Source: Strigamia acuminata | Lineage: Eukaryota > Arthropoda > Chilopoda > Geophilomorpha > Linotaeniidae | Assembly (NCBI GenBank): GCA_949358305.1 | Contig: OX442323.1 | Span: forward strand, 1,178,001 to 1,242,000 | Reading direction: 5' to 3' | DNA length: 64,000 bases | Shown here: one piece after another, positions 39,940 to 51,133 of the stretch | How positions within the stretch are numbered: the stretch's first letter is position 1 | How the letters are laid out: every line of letters begins with the position of its first letter | Program-made: the position numbers and the translations under genes | Notes under the pieces: model-generated | Databases searched by the model: none | Told to the model about the DNA's origin: nothing | What the model saw: only the letters and a program-made list of their open reading frames with translations

Positions 39940-42150
39940 CGCAAGGTGCGAACGAATGCTTGGAAATTATGGCGGACAACAGATAAAAGACAGCGGAGAA
40001 ATGTTACAGAAGGTTCGTAGAGATTTATTTAAGTGTCGCGAACTAATTTTTCCACTGCCATCGGTACCAAAGATAATTTAGTTGTTGGAGAAAAACAACA
40101 CACTCCATTTCGCAGAAAAGATTTGCAAATCGAAATGAATATTACCTTTATTTGAAGGAATTAACTATTTTCACAAAAAGTACATTTTTTCCTTCGGGAC
40201 AATGGAAATTAAGAAAATATAAAATGGCGGCGAATGAAGTTGCCGACCACGTAGAATAGTATTTTTTACATTGAAAGTTACGAATCACGATAAACGCTTT
40301 CCCTCGGAAAAGTAAAAGGATTTCATTCAATCTTTCCTTTCGGAAATTTAACAGTGTTTTAAGTTTCCAACGATATTTGGGTCTCCCAAATTTTGAGAAT
40401 TTCTAAATGAAATTTAGCTGTTTGAAAAACAACGAATATTTTTAGTAATCTAATCGGACATTTTCCCACATGATTTCTTAAAACCGGAATAACAAATCCA
40501 TTTGTGGCTATGAACTTTGCCACATGAAATATTTACGGAGCGAATATTTTTTAATTGGATTGAAGCTTTAAAATCAGATAGCTGATTTAAACGAAGAAAA
40601 TAAGTTTCAAAGTAATTATTTTTCTTTCGGAAAAATCAAATAAATCACCGCTGATGAAAAGTTGTATTTTTCCATTCGAAAAAACTAAGAATTGCACAAG
40701 ATTTATCTTCTATTTTGAACATAGATTTTATTCGGAAAAGGAAAGATTCTAGATACATTATTTTTCTCTAAAAATTAAGAATTTAGTCAATTTTCCTAAA
40801 GGTTAATGGAATGTCATCATATATTTCGTTCGTAATTTACGTGTTAAAGTTTAATCAGAAAAACGATTGAATATGTTTTATTTGCGATAAGTAAAAGAAA
40901 GGTTCTTTAAAAATGGAATTTCGATGCAAATCCCACAGTAAAGGGAATGTTATGTGTGAGCAATTAACGAAAAGTTGGAATAACTTCATTTTATTTCATT
41001 CAAAAGTAGTTGTGAAAAATCAATTTCAAATATTTTTCAAAGAAAAATTATTTTTATCGGAAAAAAGTAATTTACATGTCCTCGCGCGGACCGAGTAGTA
41101 AACTGCTTAATTGTGACATCGATACTGTTATTGTGTCACGTGTTATACGGAATTCCAAACCAGTGAATTACGAATTTTGGCGCGATAGGAATAGAAGTTT
41201 GACAGTGAAAGTTCTCCAGATTTGCCTTTTCATTTGAAAAGTTCAAATTGAGGAAATGCTGCAGCAGATGAAGGTATTTACGACAATTGAGATTTAAATA
41301 TTCTTTCATTCAAAAGATAAAAGATCTCTGCAAAAACATCTCGTTATTAGAGATAAGGGGGACGAAAATTATTAAAACGAATAATCAAAGACACGTCCTT
41401 CGTAAATATCGCAAAGGAATAACTAATTGTGAAAACAATTGTCCGCTCAGGAAAAGTGGAATTTAGCTAGATATTTTCTTTCGAAAAATCAAAGCAATTG
41501 TCATCAAAAAAGAAAGATTTGATGAATAATTTTTACCCAAAAGTCTAAAGGATTGTCGAATAGTTTTCTCCCGAAAAACAAGTACACATTTGTACCAATA
41601 ACTTTATCGTTTAAAGTAAAATTTCGAATATTTTCTTTTGGAAGATTAGAGAATTAGATAATTTTTCTCGCAAAACAAATTTAAAGAATTTTAACGAATT
41701 TTTATTTGTTAAAAAAAATTTGTTAAAAAAGGGGGAGATGGATGGTGAAAATTTATTTTTTCACACTCGAAAAATGGAATTTAAACCCGAAAAAGTAAAG
41801 ACTTGGTCAAATTATTCTTCCTATTGGAAATGAATACACAATGTTGGGAATCGAAAATAGATTTCAATTACAAAGGAATGATTATTTGAACGATAATTGA
41901 ATAAGAATAAGAAAAATTGAGAGTTTGAGAAAACTTTATTAAAGTTGTGGTTGTAACGATATCACACACTAACGGAATAATTAAAAGAAAAATATTTTTT
42001 GAAGAAAAGTTATTTAATTATTTGGATTGGTAAAAATCCCAAAGTTCAAGAAGATTGAAGTAAGTTTATTTTATTTTCATTTGAAAAATACAATATTTTA
42101 CGAATGTCTTCCCGAAGGAATTTTATTTTATCGGTAAAATTGAATCTCGA
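39940..42150 (+). repeat. AT-rich TTTTC..GAAAA motif array, right part
   Basis: About 2.2 kb with some twenty variants of TTTTC-N3-6-GAAAA-N-T-N-AAA, for example near 40,302, 40,340, 40,618, 40,668, 40,728, 41,230, 41,474, 41,566, 41,750 and 42,076. Spacing is irregular, 30-150 bp. No ORF above 62 codons. AAGGGGGA motifs at about 41,354 and 41,727 resemble polypurine tracts. Confidence 0.5.
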
Positions 42151-42184
42151 AGGGAACGGACTTAGTAGAGAACTACTAAATAGA

Positions 42185-42420
42185 TGTAACGTCCTTTATA
42201 CCATTGGCCGACACTAACATCCGCCAATCAGAAGTTGGGAGATCTAGGGATCCCCAGCCCCCTGCTATTAAAGGAGGACCAGATCAGATACTGATCATTC
42301 GCATCCAGACCAGACCAGAAGACGTGTTCCAGAGTCATCTTGACCACGCCGTCCCGATTTCAGTCACGATTCGAATTTTGTGTGCCGTGTAACCTGCAAA
42401 AGCTAACACGTGTCAAACAA
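42185..42420 (+). promoter_or_regulatory. Candidate promoter and 5' leader of the 497-codon ORF
   Basis: A GC-richer island in AT-rich DNA. It has 'cattggcc' and 'gccaatcag' CCAAT-like elements, then TATTAAA at about 42,267 and an initiator-like 'atcagatactgatcattcgc' about 30 bp later. The ORF ATG is at 42,531. Inference from layout only. Confidence 0.35.
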
Positions 42421-42530
42421 ACGCGAAGTTTAATTTTATTTTGTCAAAAGTAAAGTTTAGAAGTGTTTCTTGTTGAAAAGTGTATTATATTCGTCTTCTT
42501 TATAAATTAAAGAATTAAAATCGTCAGATT

Positions 42531-44024
42531 TTGAATTTTTTTATGGCTCAAAAACCATTGAATATGATCGATCCAAAAGGAAATAATAAGCAGACAAACT
42601 TAAATTTAAGTTCTGTACCACTTGGCGATCAAACAGAAAAGATTCCCGATCATTTTACTCTGTATTGTAATCGTCATGGACTGGATAAAACCAAGTTTAA
42701 AAATATAATCGAAGCTTCAGACTATGTAAAAGCTAGGAACTGGCGAGATCGTACCCAATCTCAATCTTCACATCAAGATCCAGTACGGAATCCACAAACA
42801 TACAGCCGAAACTTAGTGAATCAAGATTCTCATACTATGTTTCAAACATCCAGTAGGGGATCTAAGTTAGAAAAGTTTAAACCACCTAATTCGGTAGATA
42901 AGGGGGAAGAGAATTATAAACCTAATAATTCTCATCCAGAGAGTTCGTTAACTAACCAGTCGGTTGTTCAGAACAAATTAAAACTCGTTTACAATCGAGA
43001 TCAGCTAATTTCAGTTCGATATGCTAATCCAGCTGAAGCACAACGATATGTGGCTAGCCTTAATCTGTCGATTAACCTACCGCTATCAAAAGAATTGGGA
43101 ACCGTAAACAAAAGTTTTGGGCCACCAATATCAACGCAAAGGAAAGATATTCGGACTCCAAACAAGCATTTGCAGTCAAATAACGTACAACAACGTGCCC
43201 GATCGCCGATCACAAACTCATGTTTGCGGACGTATGATTTGTCTACCAAGAAGAGTCCCCAGCCAAGACAATTCTACCTAACGCCCATTTCAAATCGAAA
43301 AAAAGTCAAGCAAACTTTTCCCTTGAAAAAGTATTACCAACACGATAATGAGAATGATTTTAAACCTAAAAAAGAAAGTTTTTTGACTAACCCACGGGAG
43401 ATCCGGTATCAATTCGAACAGTATTGTAAACAATACCAGTTAAATTCAGCTGAATTTAAAAATATAAACGAAGCGCAACAATTCGTATTTCGAAATCAAT
43501 ACCGTAACCAACGACTAAAACCCGTCCCAGTCGTCAATCTGACGGAGATACAACAATTTGCGTCTGGAAAGCAACCCTGCAATATCCAGAATAATTCATC
43601 TCAACGAGAGGAATTAAGAACTTCAAAAAAGCGTTTTCGGTCACCAAGTCCAGCTGGTGATGAAGAAACTTCAAATACAAACCAACATGTTCAAAAACTG
43701 ACTGAAAACCCAGGTTTCCAATCATCAGTTCCACGACTTAGAGTCAAATATAGATCCCCTCGTTTGTTGCGGGATTTCACAATTCCAAATATGGGTCCTT
43801 TCCACGTATGGTTTTCCAATGAGGGTCCCATTCATGTATGGTTTTCCAGAGATGACCTAAAACAAAAAGTTGGGTCGTCACGGTCATTTACACTGCCAAG
43901 TCAGTACACTGTATGTAACTGCCCAAAGGAAAAACGTCGAAAGAAATCAGTACAGCAGGCTGAGAGATCTCGGAAATTCGCAAATATGCGAGCTCAATAT
44001 TTAGCAAAGAATCATGTTGATTAA
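42531..44024 (+). CDS. Uncharacterised 497-aa protein with repeated YC..FKNI.EA modules
   Basis: Intact ORF starting MNFFMAQKPL; a second Met at residue 5 is an alternative. Not recognised. A module recurs: residues about 41-68 (F-x2-YC-x4-L-x4-FKNI-x-EA-x2-YV), about 146-177 (L-x-Y-x5-L...YANPAEAQRYV) and about 288-320 (F-x2-YC-x4-L-x4-FKNI-x-EA-x2-FV); a fourth trace is LTEIQQFA. Near residues 422-442 the motif GP(F/I)HVWFS is duplicated. Rich in Asn, Gln, Ser and Lys; basic overall (KEKRRKK near 470). No zinc knuckle, protease, polymerase or membrane segment. It lies in the internal region of the tRNA-Gln-primed element, upstream of an AAGGGGGACA tract, so a gag-like or accessory protein is possible; a captured host gene is the alternative. 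Confidence 0.55.
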   Translation: MNFFMAQKPLNMIDPKGNNKQTNLNLSSVPLGDQTEKIPDHFTLYCNRHGLDKTKFKNIIEASDYVKARNWRDRTQSQSSHQDPVRNPQTYSRNLVNQDSHTMFQTSSRGSKLEKFKPPNSVDKGEENYKPNNSHPESSLTNQSVVQNKLKLVYNRDQLISVRYANPAEAQRYVASLNLSINLPLSKELGTVNKSFGPPISTQRKDIRTPNKHLQSNNVQQRARSPITNSCLRTYDLSTKKSPQPRQFYLTPISNRKKVKQTFPLKKYYQHDNENDFKPKKESFLTNPREIRYQFEQYCKQYQLNSAEFKNINEAQQFVFRNQYRNQRLKPVPVVNLTEIQQFASGKQPCNIQNNSSQREELRTSKKRFRSPSPAGDEETSNTNQHVQKLTENPGFQSSVPRLRVKYRSPRLLRDFTIPNMGPFHVWFSNEGPIHVWFSRDDLKQKVGSSRSFTLPSQYTVCNCPKEKRRKKSVQQAERSRKFANMRAQYLAKNHVD

Positions 44025-44450
44025 CATGATATGATACACAAAGATTCCCCGATTATAGTGTAAACAGAAAATCCTCTTCTAAAAATCATGACCTCTCTTC
44101 TAAAGAAAAGGGGGACAAAATATAAAGTTAAAATTAACAATTCTCGAAAAGTAATATTACAGTATTAAAAGACAACTAGTTTAAATTAAAATTAGTCAAT
44201 TGTACAAAGAATACCAAGTGACTCCGGTCATGACAATTAAGGGGGACATTTTGATTCTTAAATTGTCAACTCTTATCATCTAAAAGCTATTTATTGTATA
44301 TTTATAGCGATACATCTGACTAGGCATATGAAATAAATATTTTGTGATAACACAAATGATGATTTTATGTATGACGAAAGTTTCTTCAAAAAGAAGACTT
44401 GGAAATAAATTCTGGACTTGAATTTAGGCTATTAGAAAAGATTATTTCGG
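44025..44450 (+). other. AT-rich 3' flank of the 497-codon ORF with polypurine-like tracts
   Basis: AAAAGGGGGACA at about 44,106 and TTAAGGGGGACA at about 44,246 look like retroelement polypurine tracts, but no LTR start matching the left LTR-like segment follows in this orientation. AATAAA at about 44,333. The palindrome's right arm begins at 44,451. Confidence 0.35.
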
Positions 44451-44454
44451 CACG

Positions 44455-46444
44455 TGTGACGGTGACGACCACAACTCCCATTTAACAATGGTACCGGGAA
44501 GAGATCGCAATAAATAAACAGTGAATACAATACGAGATAAATACAAGACAGTTTATTGTTGGCAAACAATATGGATGAGCTAAATTATACATAGGACTAA
44601 TGCCGACATTTGGCAAGTTAAATCAGCTATTAAACTATACAAAGAATTGGCCAACTGGCCCTAGAATAATATCACTACGGGTCTGGAATATGGGAGCGGT
44701 TTCCCCATCGCTCGACCTGATTATAGATGTCATCTTAAGCCGGATGGCTGTGTCCTGGAGTCCGATACGGCTTCGCTGGTTTCCTTGGTTCGCTGTGTAA
44801 ATTATCGCACGTCGATAAATCGAATGATCTGAGCATTGCGGTTGACTTTGTCTGCACCGCCACAACTTTGGGAGGATATTGGTGTAAGTAAATGTATTCA
44901 TTTTACTTATCAATATTCCGCTTATGAATTATATTTAATTCATATCGTTGTGAATTCTTATTTAGATATTTTTGTGGATAAGTTGTCATCAACTTATCAG
45001 TTACATTTGCGTCTTTGATGTAATCGTGATCGTAATTAAGTCTTCTGACTTGGTTAATCAACTTGTCGCCAAGTTAATATTTAGCTGTTATAAATAAAAT
45101 GAAGATTAGGCTTCCCGTCGCAACACACAATTGCCGTCGAAAGAAAATATACGCCTTGCAATGCAGAACGGTATCAAGCGTCCCCTGCGTCGCGACACGG
45201 TCGTTCGTCTGGCGATTGACGGTATCACGTACACAGGAGTCGATAGCTCGCGGCTCCGCACAGCAGTATAATCTCTCGCGGTACTAATAATAGACCGACT
45301 ACTTTGGCATCGAATACCATGAGAATCAGCTTGCCAAACACTTGGTGCTACTCGTGGTTACTGTAAAACAGACTGCTTTGGCACCATCCGGTGAAGGAAC
45401 TAATTCTCAACAGCAACGATGCTACTTGCGGTAACGGAATACGTTCATACCGAAAAAGACAACTTGGTCCTGTCCGGAGGATACTGAATTGCACAACGGC
45501 GGGTTCTCCTTCGGCGTCGCAACCGTAGACTGTAACATTTATGCAACATAATAATCCCAGCACTTCGACTTCAATTGCCGGCGGTGGCATGATTCTGTAG
45601 AATCATGCAACGGTTCTTTGCGAATAAATCAACAAAGAACCAAAAGGTTTTTTACGTGAACAACGAATCATATTTCTTAAGTAACAATACCAAACAGAAA
45701 ATAATCAAACAGAGCTGCGGAATGGCCGATTGTTTGGGTTTATATAACCTGACTGGATTTAAGGATTAATCCAGTCATCCAATTGGAACATGGGTTCCAC
45801 GAATCCCTCCAATCCCGTATCACCGGAAGTGGATACGGAGGAGCATTTATGCAAATTATGCTAATCCTTGTTACAACCGGAACTGGATACCCAGGACCGG
45901 AAATGGGTTCCACCAATCAGATTGATCGGTTGACCGATTGATCGCTAAACATTCTGTCCCGCAGAAATGGAAGTTACATTGTATTTAACAATGTCAGATA
46001 TTTAATATATATTTATATTAATATTTAACACAATTTATTCACTTGATTAAATATACGTTTATATTTAATCATGAGGTTTTCAAGTTCGTATTCGAATTTA
46101 TCGCTAATTGCGATCGCGCCATCTAGTGGCAATATGGAGCATTGACAAATGCGGGTTTTAGCAGACGAATCTTCGTAATTATGCCGTGATACTTTAGTAT
46201 CATGTGGAAATTAGTGTTTATTCTTAATAAACGAACATCTTTGTATTTGAAACATCATAAATGACTTTATTCTAGACATTTATCAGTTTTACACAGAATA
46301 TTGTAAAAATACCATCATATTGGCGCAACAGCGCTTTCTTGATAGAAAATAGGCATTTATAGCCATTGTAAACCGTCATAGGTTTTCGAATTGGGCGTCG
46401 ACGATGATGTTTGTCAACGTGGATAAACGTCCGCAAAGTGCCCG
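44455..46444 (-). repeat. LTR-like segment (right arm copy)
   Basis: Mirror of 30,010-31,986. Identical by eye except for the patch 44,911-45,432, where substitutions and small indels (net 13 bp) accumulate. Inside the palindrome it abuts CGTGCCGAAATAATC, not a primer binding site. Confidence 0.5.
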
Positions 46445-46445
46445 G

Positions 46446-47664
46446 AACGCAGTTAATTACCGACGAGAATTGAAAATGTAATTGTTTTTGATAAAAAGAA
46501 ACCCTCGTAACGTTGAAACGATAAAGAGAACGCAAAATTCGGATTCGAATTCAGGTTCGATCCGCGAACTGTCGAGGCGCGACATGCCAAGCGTGGAGGG
46601 GAGCGTTTATCGCTCATAGGTGCCCGATGATCGGAGATGGGTGGGTGATGGGTGGGTGATCGGTACCAGACAGACACAAAACAGAATAAAATCTACCCCC
46701 GTACTTCGGTCGTCACTAAGATTACCTTCGCAGTGACCGACTAGAATAAGAGTTTTGCAAAATATCCGTCGTTTCATATTTTAATTTTGTCTTTCCGGCG
46801 TCTCGCGCCATCGCTTTCGACGTGAGTTTGTGTCATTGCGTTCGGTGGATTTGCAAGCGCCTCTAGGTCGATCGAGACCAGACACGCTTACTTCAGAGTA
46901 GGGACCACTCCACCACAAACATTCCGAGGGTATTGGCGCGCAAAAAGGACGGGGTCCTATCTTCTCGCCACGCAGAATACGGGCAGCCAGCATTGGCAGC
47001 CCCCAATAACTTGTTCCAAAATAAGATCGAGTTGATTAGATTCCTTCACTCATCCCGTAAATACCGTAAATTTCGTAAATGTCACAATACGTGGTGAAAA
47101 TGATGCGTCACGTGTCTTATCGCGCATTGGGTCACATTTAAACGCACGTATCGTTAAGGGTGTCGCGTTCATGGTGGTACATTGGTGCCGGGATGTTCAG
47201 ATACGCGCTCCCGTACGCTTCCACAGCGTTGGTATTGTTTGGTTATAGCGATTGTTTGTTCCAAATAATTGTGCAAAAACACTAGTTTAATTGTTTATAT
47301 ATTTAATCCTCGGGAGATGCTGTGCGACCTATACGCCGACCCCAAGCTCGTGATTTTGCTGCGGATTTCGTGGATCTGTCCGGGCTTTTGGGCGCCGGAC
47401 AAAAAAAAAGTTCGATTGGAAATGGGTCCCCGGGCGAAGAAAAGAGAAAGGAGTAGACACGCGCGCGTGGGACACCCTGTGGAATAAAAAATACCCATGG
47501 AAGACAATGAAAGTTTAATCCCACAATCGTCGAATCGGTTTCGTGGTTTGCGCTCCAACTGTTAATTAGATTATCGTCGTTGGGACCGATTGAAACAAAT
47601 GTTTTGTGAAAAATTTGCAGTTTCAGATTTTAACTTTATCTATCTATCTCCCAGACTTCTTGCC
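46446..47664 (-). repeat. R1 repeat copies in the right arm
   Basis: Mirror of 28,790-30,008, same length, no difference found by eye. Confidence 0.5.
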
Positions 47665-48243
47665 CCATCGCTGTCTACGCTGTCTACGCGAGCCAGCCAG
47701 ACGACAATAATATGAGTCCTGAGGTCCGAGAGCGAGTCTGCATGTCCCAGGGGACGGCATGCGAGTAGCCACTCGTGCGCCCCTTGCCATCGCCAGACAT
47801 GCTTTCGCCAAAGTATGAACCGTGACAACTATATTAAAACAATGTTTATTCGATCGAAAGAATCTATACAACAATTATGAGTACACTTGTCAATTTATTT
47901 ATCTATTTATTTGATAGAATCTTGGTTGTGGTCACTGTCGGTCACATCGTAACCATCGTCTTCAGGGCCCATCACCCCTTCTCCCTACCACTCCTTTTCA
48001 TCGCCGTTATCATCGAGTCCTTCGTAACCACAGCCATCTTCCTCCTCCATCATGTCCACCATGTCCATCTCCATTTCCTTCACCTCCGCCTGCACCGCCT
48101 CTAGCTTCTTCCCCACCGACTTTAACACGCACAACGTCTTCGTCTTCTTTTCCCGCCATCTCGCCGCTTTCTCCATTCGCTCCGCAACCACTTTGTCCAG
48201 TTGCTCCGCCAACACCTTCTCCATTCGCTTCGCCATAACCTTC

Positions 48244-48793
48244 TGTAGGTAACTGGTAGCAGAGGAGCGCGCAGTGGTCGGCGAAATGCCGACGAGAAGC
48301 GTGAAATGATAAGCCAAAACAAAATGGCGTCGTGCTTCGTGCACGACGTCGTCGATACGTTCACCGTATCGTTTACCAAATGCGCGCGTCTTAAGGACGC
48401 TTATGTGCGCGTGAAAAACAGCACTGAATGTGCTTTAATGCAAAGACAATGTGTAAAAACAATAAAACAATTTAATAAGAAAATGATACATTACATTTGT
48501 GGTGAAACCATGGCTAAGCTGTGCAAAACCCATGCATGGCGCCATGTTGGAAAAAGAAGAAGAGTGAGAACACACTCTGGTGGCAATAATTGACATTAGA
48601 TGTCAAAACAAAAGAACAAATCATACTGAAAAACATTATGCAGGTATGGAATTACATACGGGACAGCACACAATGTGTGCAAAAGCGAAATATAACGAAT
48701 AAGACATCAAACATCGAAATAACTGATTTGAAATTGAATTATATAAAGTATGAACATTTGATATCGATAATAAATTTGGTCTTAGGACCAACA
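48244..48793 (-). repeat. Copia-B (right arm) 3' LTR
   Basis: 550 bp, equal by eye to the left-arm LTRs. The polypurine tract is just inside, at 48,794-48,806. Confidence 0.93.
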
Positions 48794-48999
48794 AATCCCC
48801 CCTTCGATCTTAAATGTTCAGGGGAAATATAAACGCATACTGGAATTACAGTGTAAACATTAAACAAAATGGAAATCATAAAGTCGAATCACCGAGCCGG
48901 GTACTATAATTGTAAAACTCTACGGAAGCCCGACTATTCCCTCTGATCTCGATGACTCTCATAATCGGGAAAAACTAACACAGGAATGTCACGATAAAG

Positions 49000-50637
49000 T
49001 TACAATCGGAAAATCCGAGAAATCAACGATTGCAAACGTTCCGATCCGAGCCACTTCGTGAAGATGTCGGCGACGTTCAGGTCGCCGGGCACTTTGCGGA
49101 GTTCGAAGCGTCCCGCCGTATACCACTCCCTGAGCCAATGATAACGTACACGAATATGTCGAGTTTTCGAAGTTTCGACATCGTTGGAAGTAAACTGTAT
49201 GGCCGAGAGAGCGTCGGAATAAATGACGGGTCGCGATAATCGGTTGAGGATCGGAAACTGAAGATAAACGTGGTCCAACCAGTAAAGTTCTTTGACGCAC
49301 TCAACAAGGGCGATGAATTCTGCTTCCATTGTTGAGCATGCCACGGTCGACTGTTTACGACAGGACCAGCCGATTGGAATGTTGCCGATGAAAGTAATAT
49401 AACCGCCGAAACTTAATGATGTCTCCGGATCGCATGCCCACGACGCGTCGGTGTAAGCCCACAATTGTGAAGATGTACAGCCGGATAATTCGATGCAAAA
49501 GTGCGCGGTGTTAGCGACGTACTGTAGAACTTGAAGTAATGCTCGAATGTGGGTCTTATTATAGCAGGTGTTGTATTGCGATAAATGGATAACGGAGTAA
49601 AGTATATCGGGGCGTGTCCTCGAAGCCAAAAATAACAGCGATCCGATCAGCGAGCGGTATGGAAAATCTTCCAAATTCTCGGTCGATCCTCTGACGAGTG
49701 TCGTCCCGGGTGTCACGGGAACTTTCACGAGCTTGTTGGTCGAGGTACCGAACTTTTTGATGATCTTCGCAATATAAGCACGTTGGGAAATGAATGTGCG
49801 TCCCATATCACGGATAAACTCGACACCTAACAATTTCGTAATCGGACCGAGATTGACGATTTGGAATTTCGAACTGATGAGTCGGATCAATTGGTCGAAA
49901 ACACTGTCGGATGCGTAGAATAAAATAATATCGTCCACGTAGACTAACATGATAGCGGAATTTCCGAAGACGTAAACACAATTACACGCGGGCATTCTTC
50001 GGAATCCGAGGTCTCGAAGCGTTTCGTCCAATTTTTCGAACCATTGTCTTCCCGACTGGTGGAGGCCGTAAAGGGATTTAACGAGTAGCCACACATTGTT
50101 GGGGTTGGAACATGTGGCACCTGCAGGGATCCGCATGTAGACTTTGTGTTTAAGTTCGCCATACAGGTACGCACATTTCACATCTAAGTGTGCATCCTTC
50201 CAACCACGCAACACTACGAGAAGACAGAAGAATAAACGGATTAAGACGAAATTCACCACCGGACTAAAAACTTCATCGTAGTCGACTCCGAGAGTTTGAC
50301 GAAAACCCTGGGCGACTAAACGAGCTCGATATCTGGTGATCGTCCCTGCTGCATCGGTCTTAAGCTTAAAAAGCCATTTGCAGCCAAGAATCGTAGTATC
50401 CGGTGGTCTTGGAACTTCGAGATAAACTTCTCTTTCGGTAAATGTGTCGAGCTCTTCCTTAATGGCTTCCCGCCACTTCGGAGCATCGGAAAATTTCGGG
50501 ATTTCAGCATAGGAAGCTGGTTCCGTTCTACAAAGATGAGCCGCATGGCGAGCACCCGGAATCGTAGGCAATGTGTACTCGATGTTGCTCCAAATAAATA
50601 AACTGGGGTCATAATCGATGTTGTTGAGCATACAGTA
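49000..50637 (-). pseudogene. Copia-B gag-pol, C-terminal fragment (right arm)
   Basis: Reverse transcriptase and RNase H part (from the MLNNID region to RIFRL), separated from the N-terminal part by Copia-D. The open frame continues into the Copia-D LTR to 50,754 only by chance. Confidence 0.9.
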
Positions 50638-51115
50638 TGTGGGGTTATTCCCGGCAATTCTGCAAACGAAATCAAAAGAAACATCAGTTGAAACGGTGCG
50701 CGAAACCGACATGCGTGCGCCATCTTTAATTCGTGAGAATATCAGGTGATACACGGTTAGAGGCTATTTGCACTCTCTAACAACATAGGATAAATCATTG
50801 TCAAGTTTCCAATGATTTGTCCTTTACAATCGCAAGTAAAAAACACCGACATTAATAATCGATAAACCAAGGAAAAAGGATAAAACACAAATCGCTTTTT
50901 CAAGCAGACGACATCAGGGACGTGTGCTGTAAAGGAGAGAATATTCAACCGCGGTACATAACAAGCATTGATAAAAATCATTATCGGTTGAACACTGGAT
51001 CGGGACATTAATTTACAACACACTTGTTACACATACTCGGAAATTGTGTAACCAATAAATCACGTAACACAGGAACAAATATTTAAGCACTTCAAAATGG
51101 GTTTGCAACCCAACA
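50638..51115 (-). repeat. Copia-D 3' LTR
   Basis: 478 bp. In element orientation it opens with TGTTGGGTT-gca-AACCCA, a hairpin in the place where A, B and C have GGTC..GACC. Other stems: GTTAGAG..CTCTAAC near 50,757-50,782 and TCATTG..CAATGA near 50,793-50,813. Confidence 0.95.
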
Positions 51116-51128
51116 AATCCCCCTTTGC
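51116..51128 (-). other. Copia-D polypurine tract
   Basis: Minus strand GCAAAGGGGGATT next to the 3' LTR. Confidence 0.85.
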
Positions 51129-51133
51129 TTAAA

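Noticed and set aside
40148-41098. Small ORFs (60-61 codons) in the motif array
   Set aside because: Length expected by chance in AT-rich DNA; composition follows the motif.
42204-42392. Short ORF upstream of the 497-codon gene
   Set aside because: Lies in the promoter and leader island, 62 codons, no supporting feature.
31991-44450. Palindrome centre as a DNA transposon or Maverick with long terminal inverted repeats
   Set aside because: No transposase, polymerase B or capsid gene, no target duplication at the outer edges, and the arms carry ordinary host sequence and nested retrotransposons.
48990-50754. 584-codon ORF starting in the Copia-D LTR and reading into Copia-B reverse transcriptase
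   Set aside because: Chance fusion across the Copia-D insertion edge; only 49,000-50,637 is genuine Copia-B sequence.
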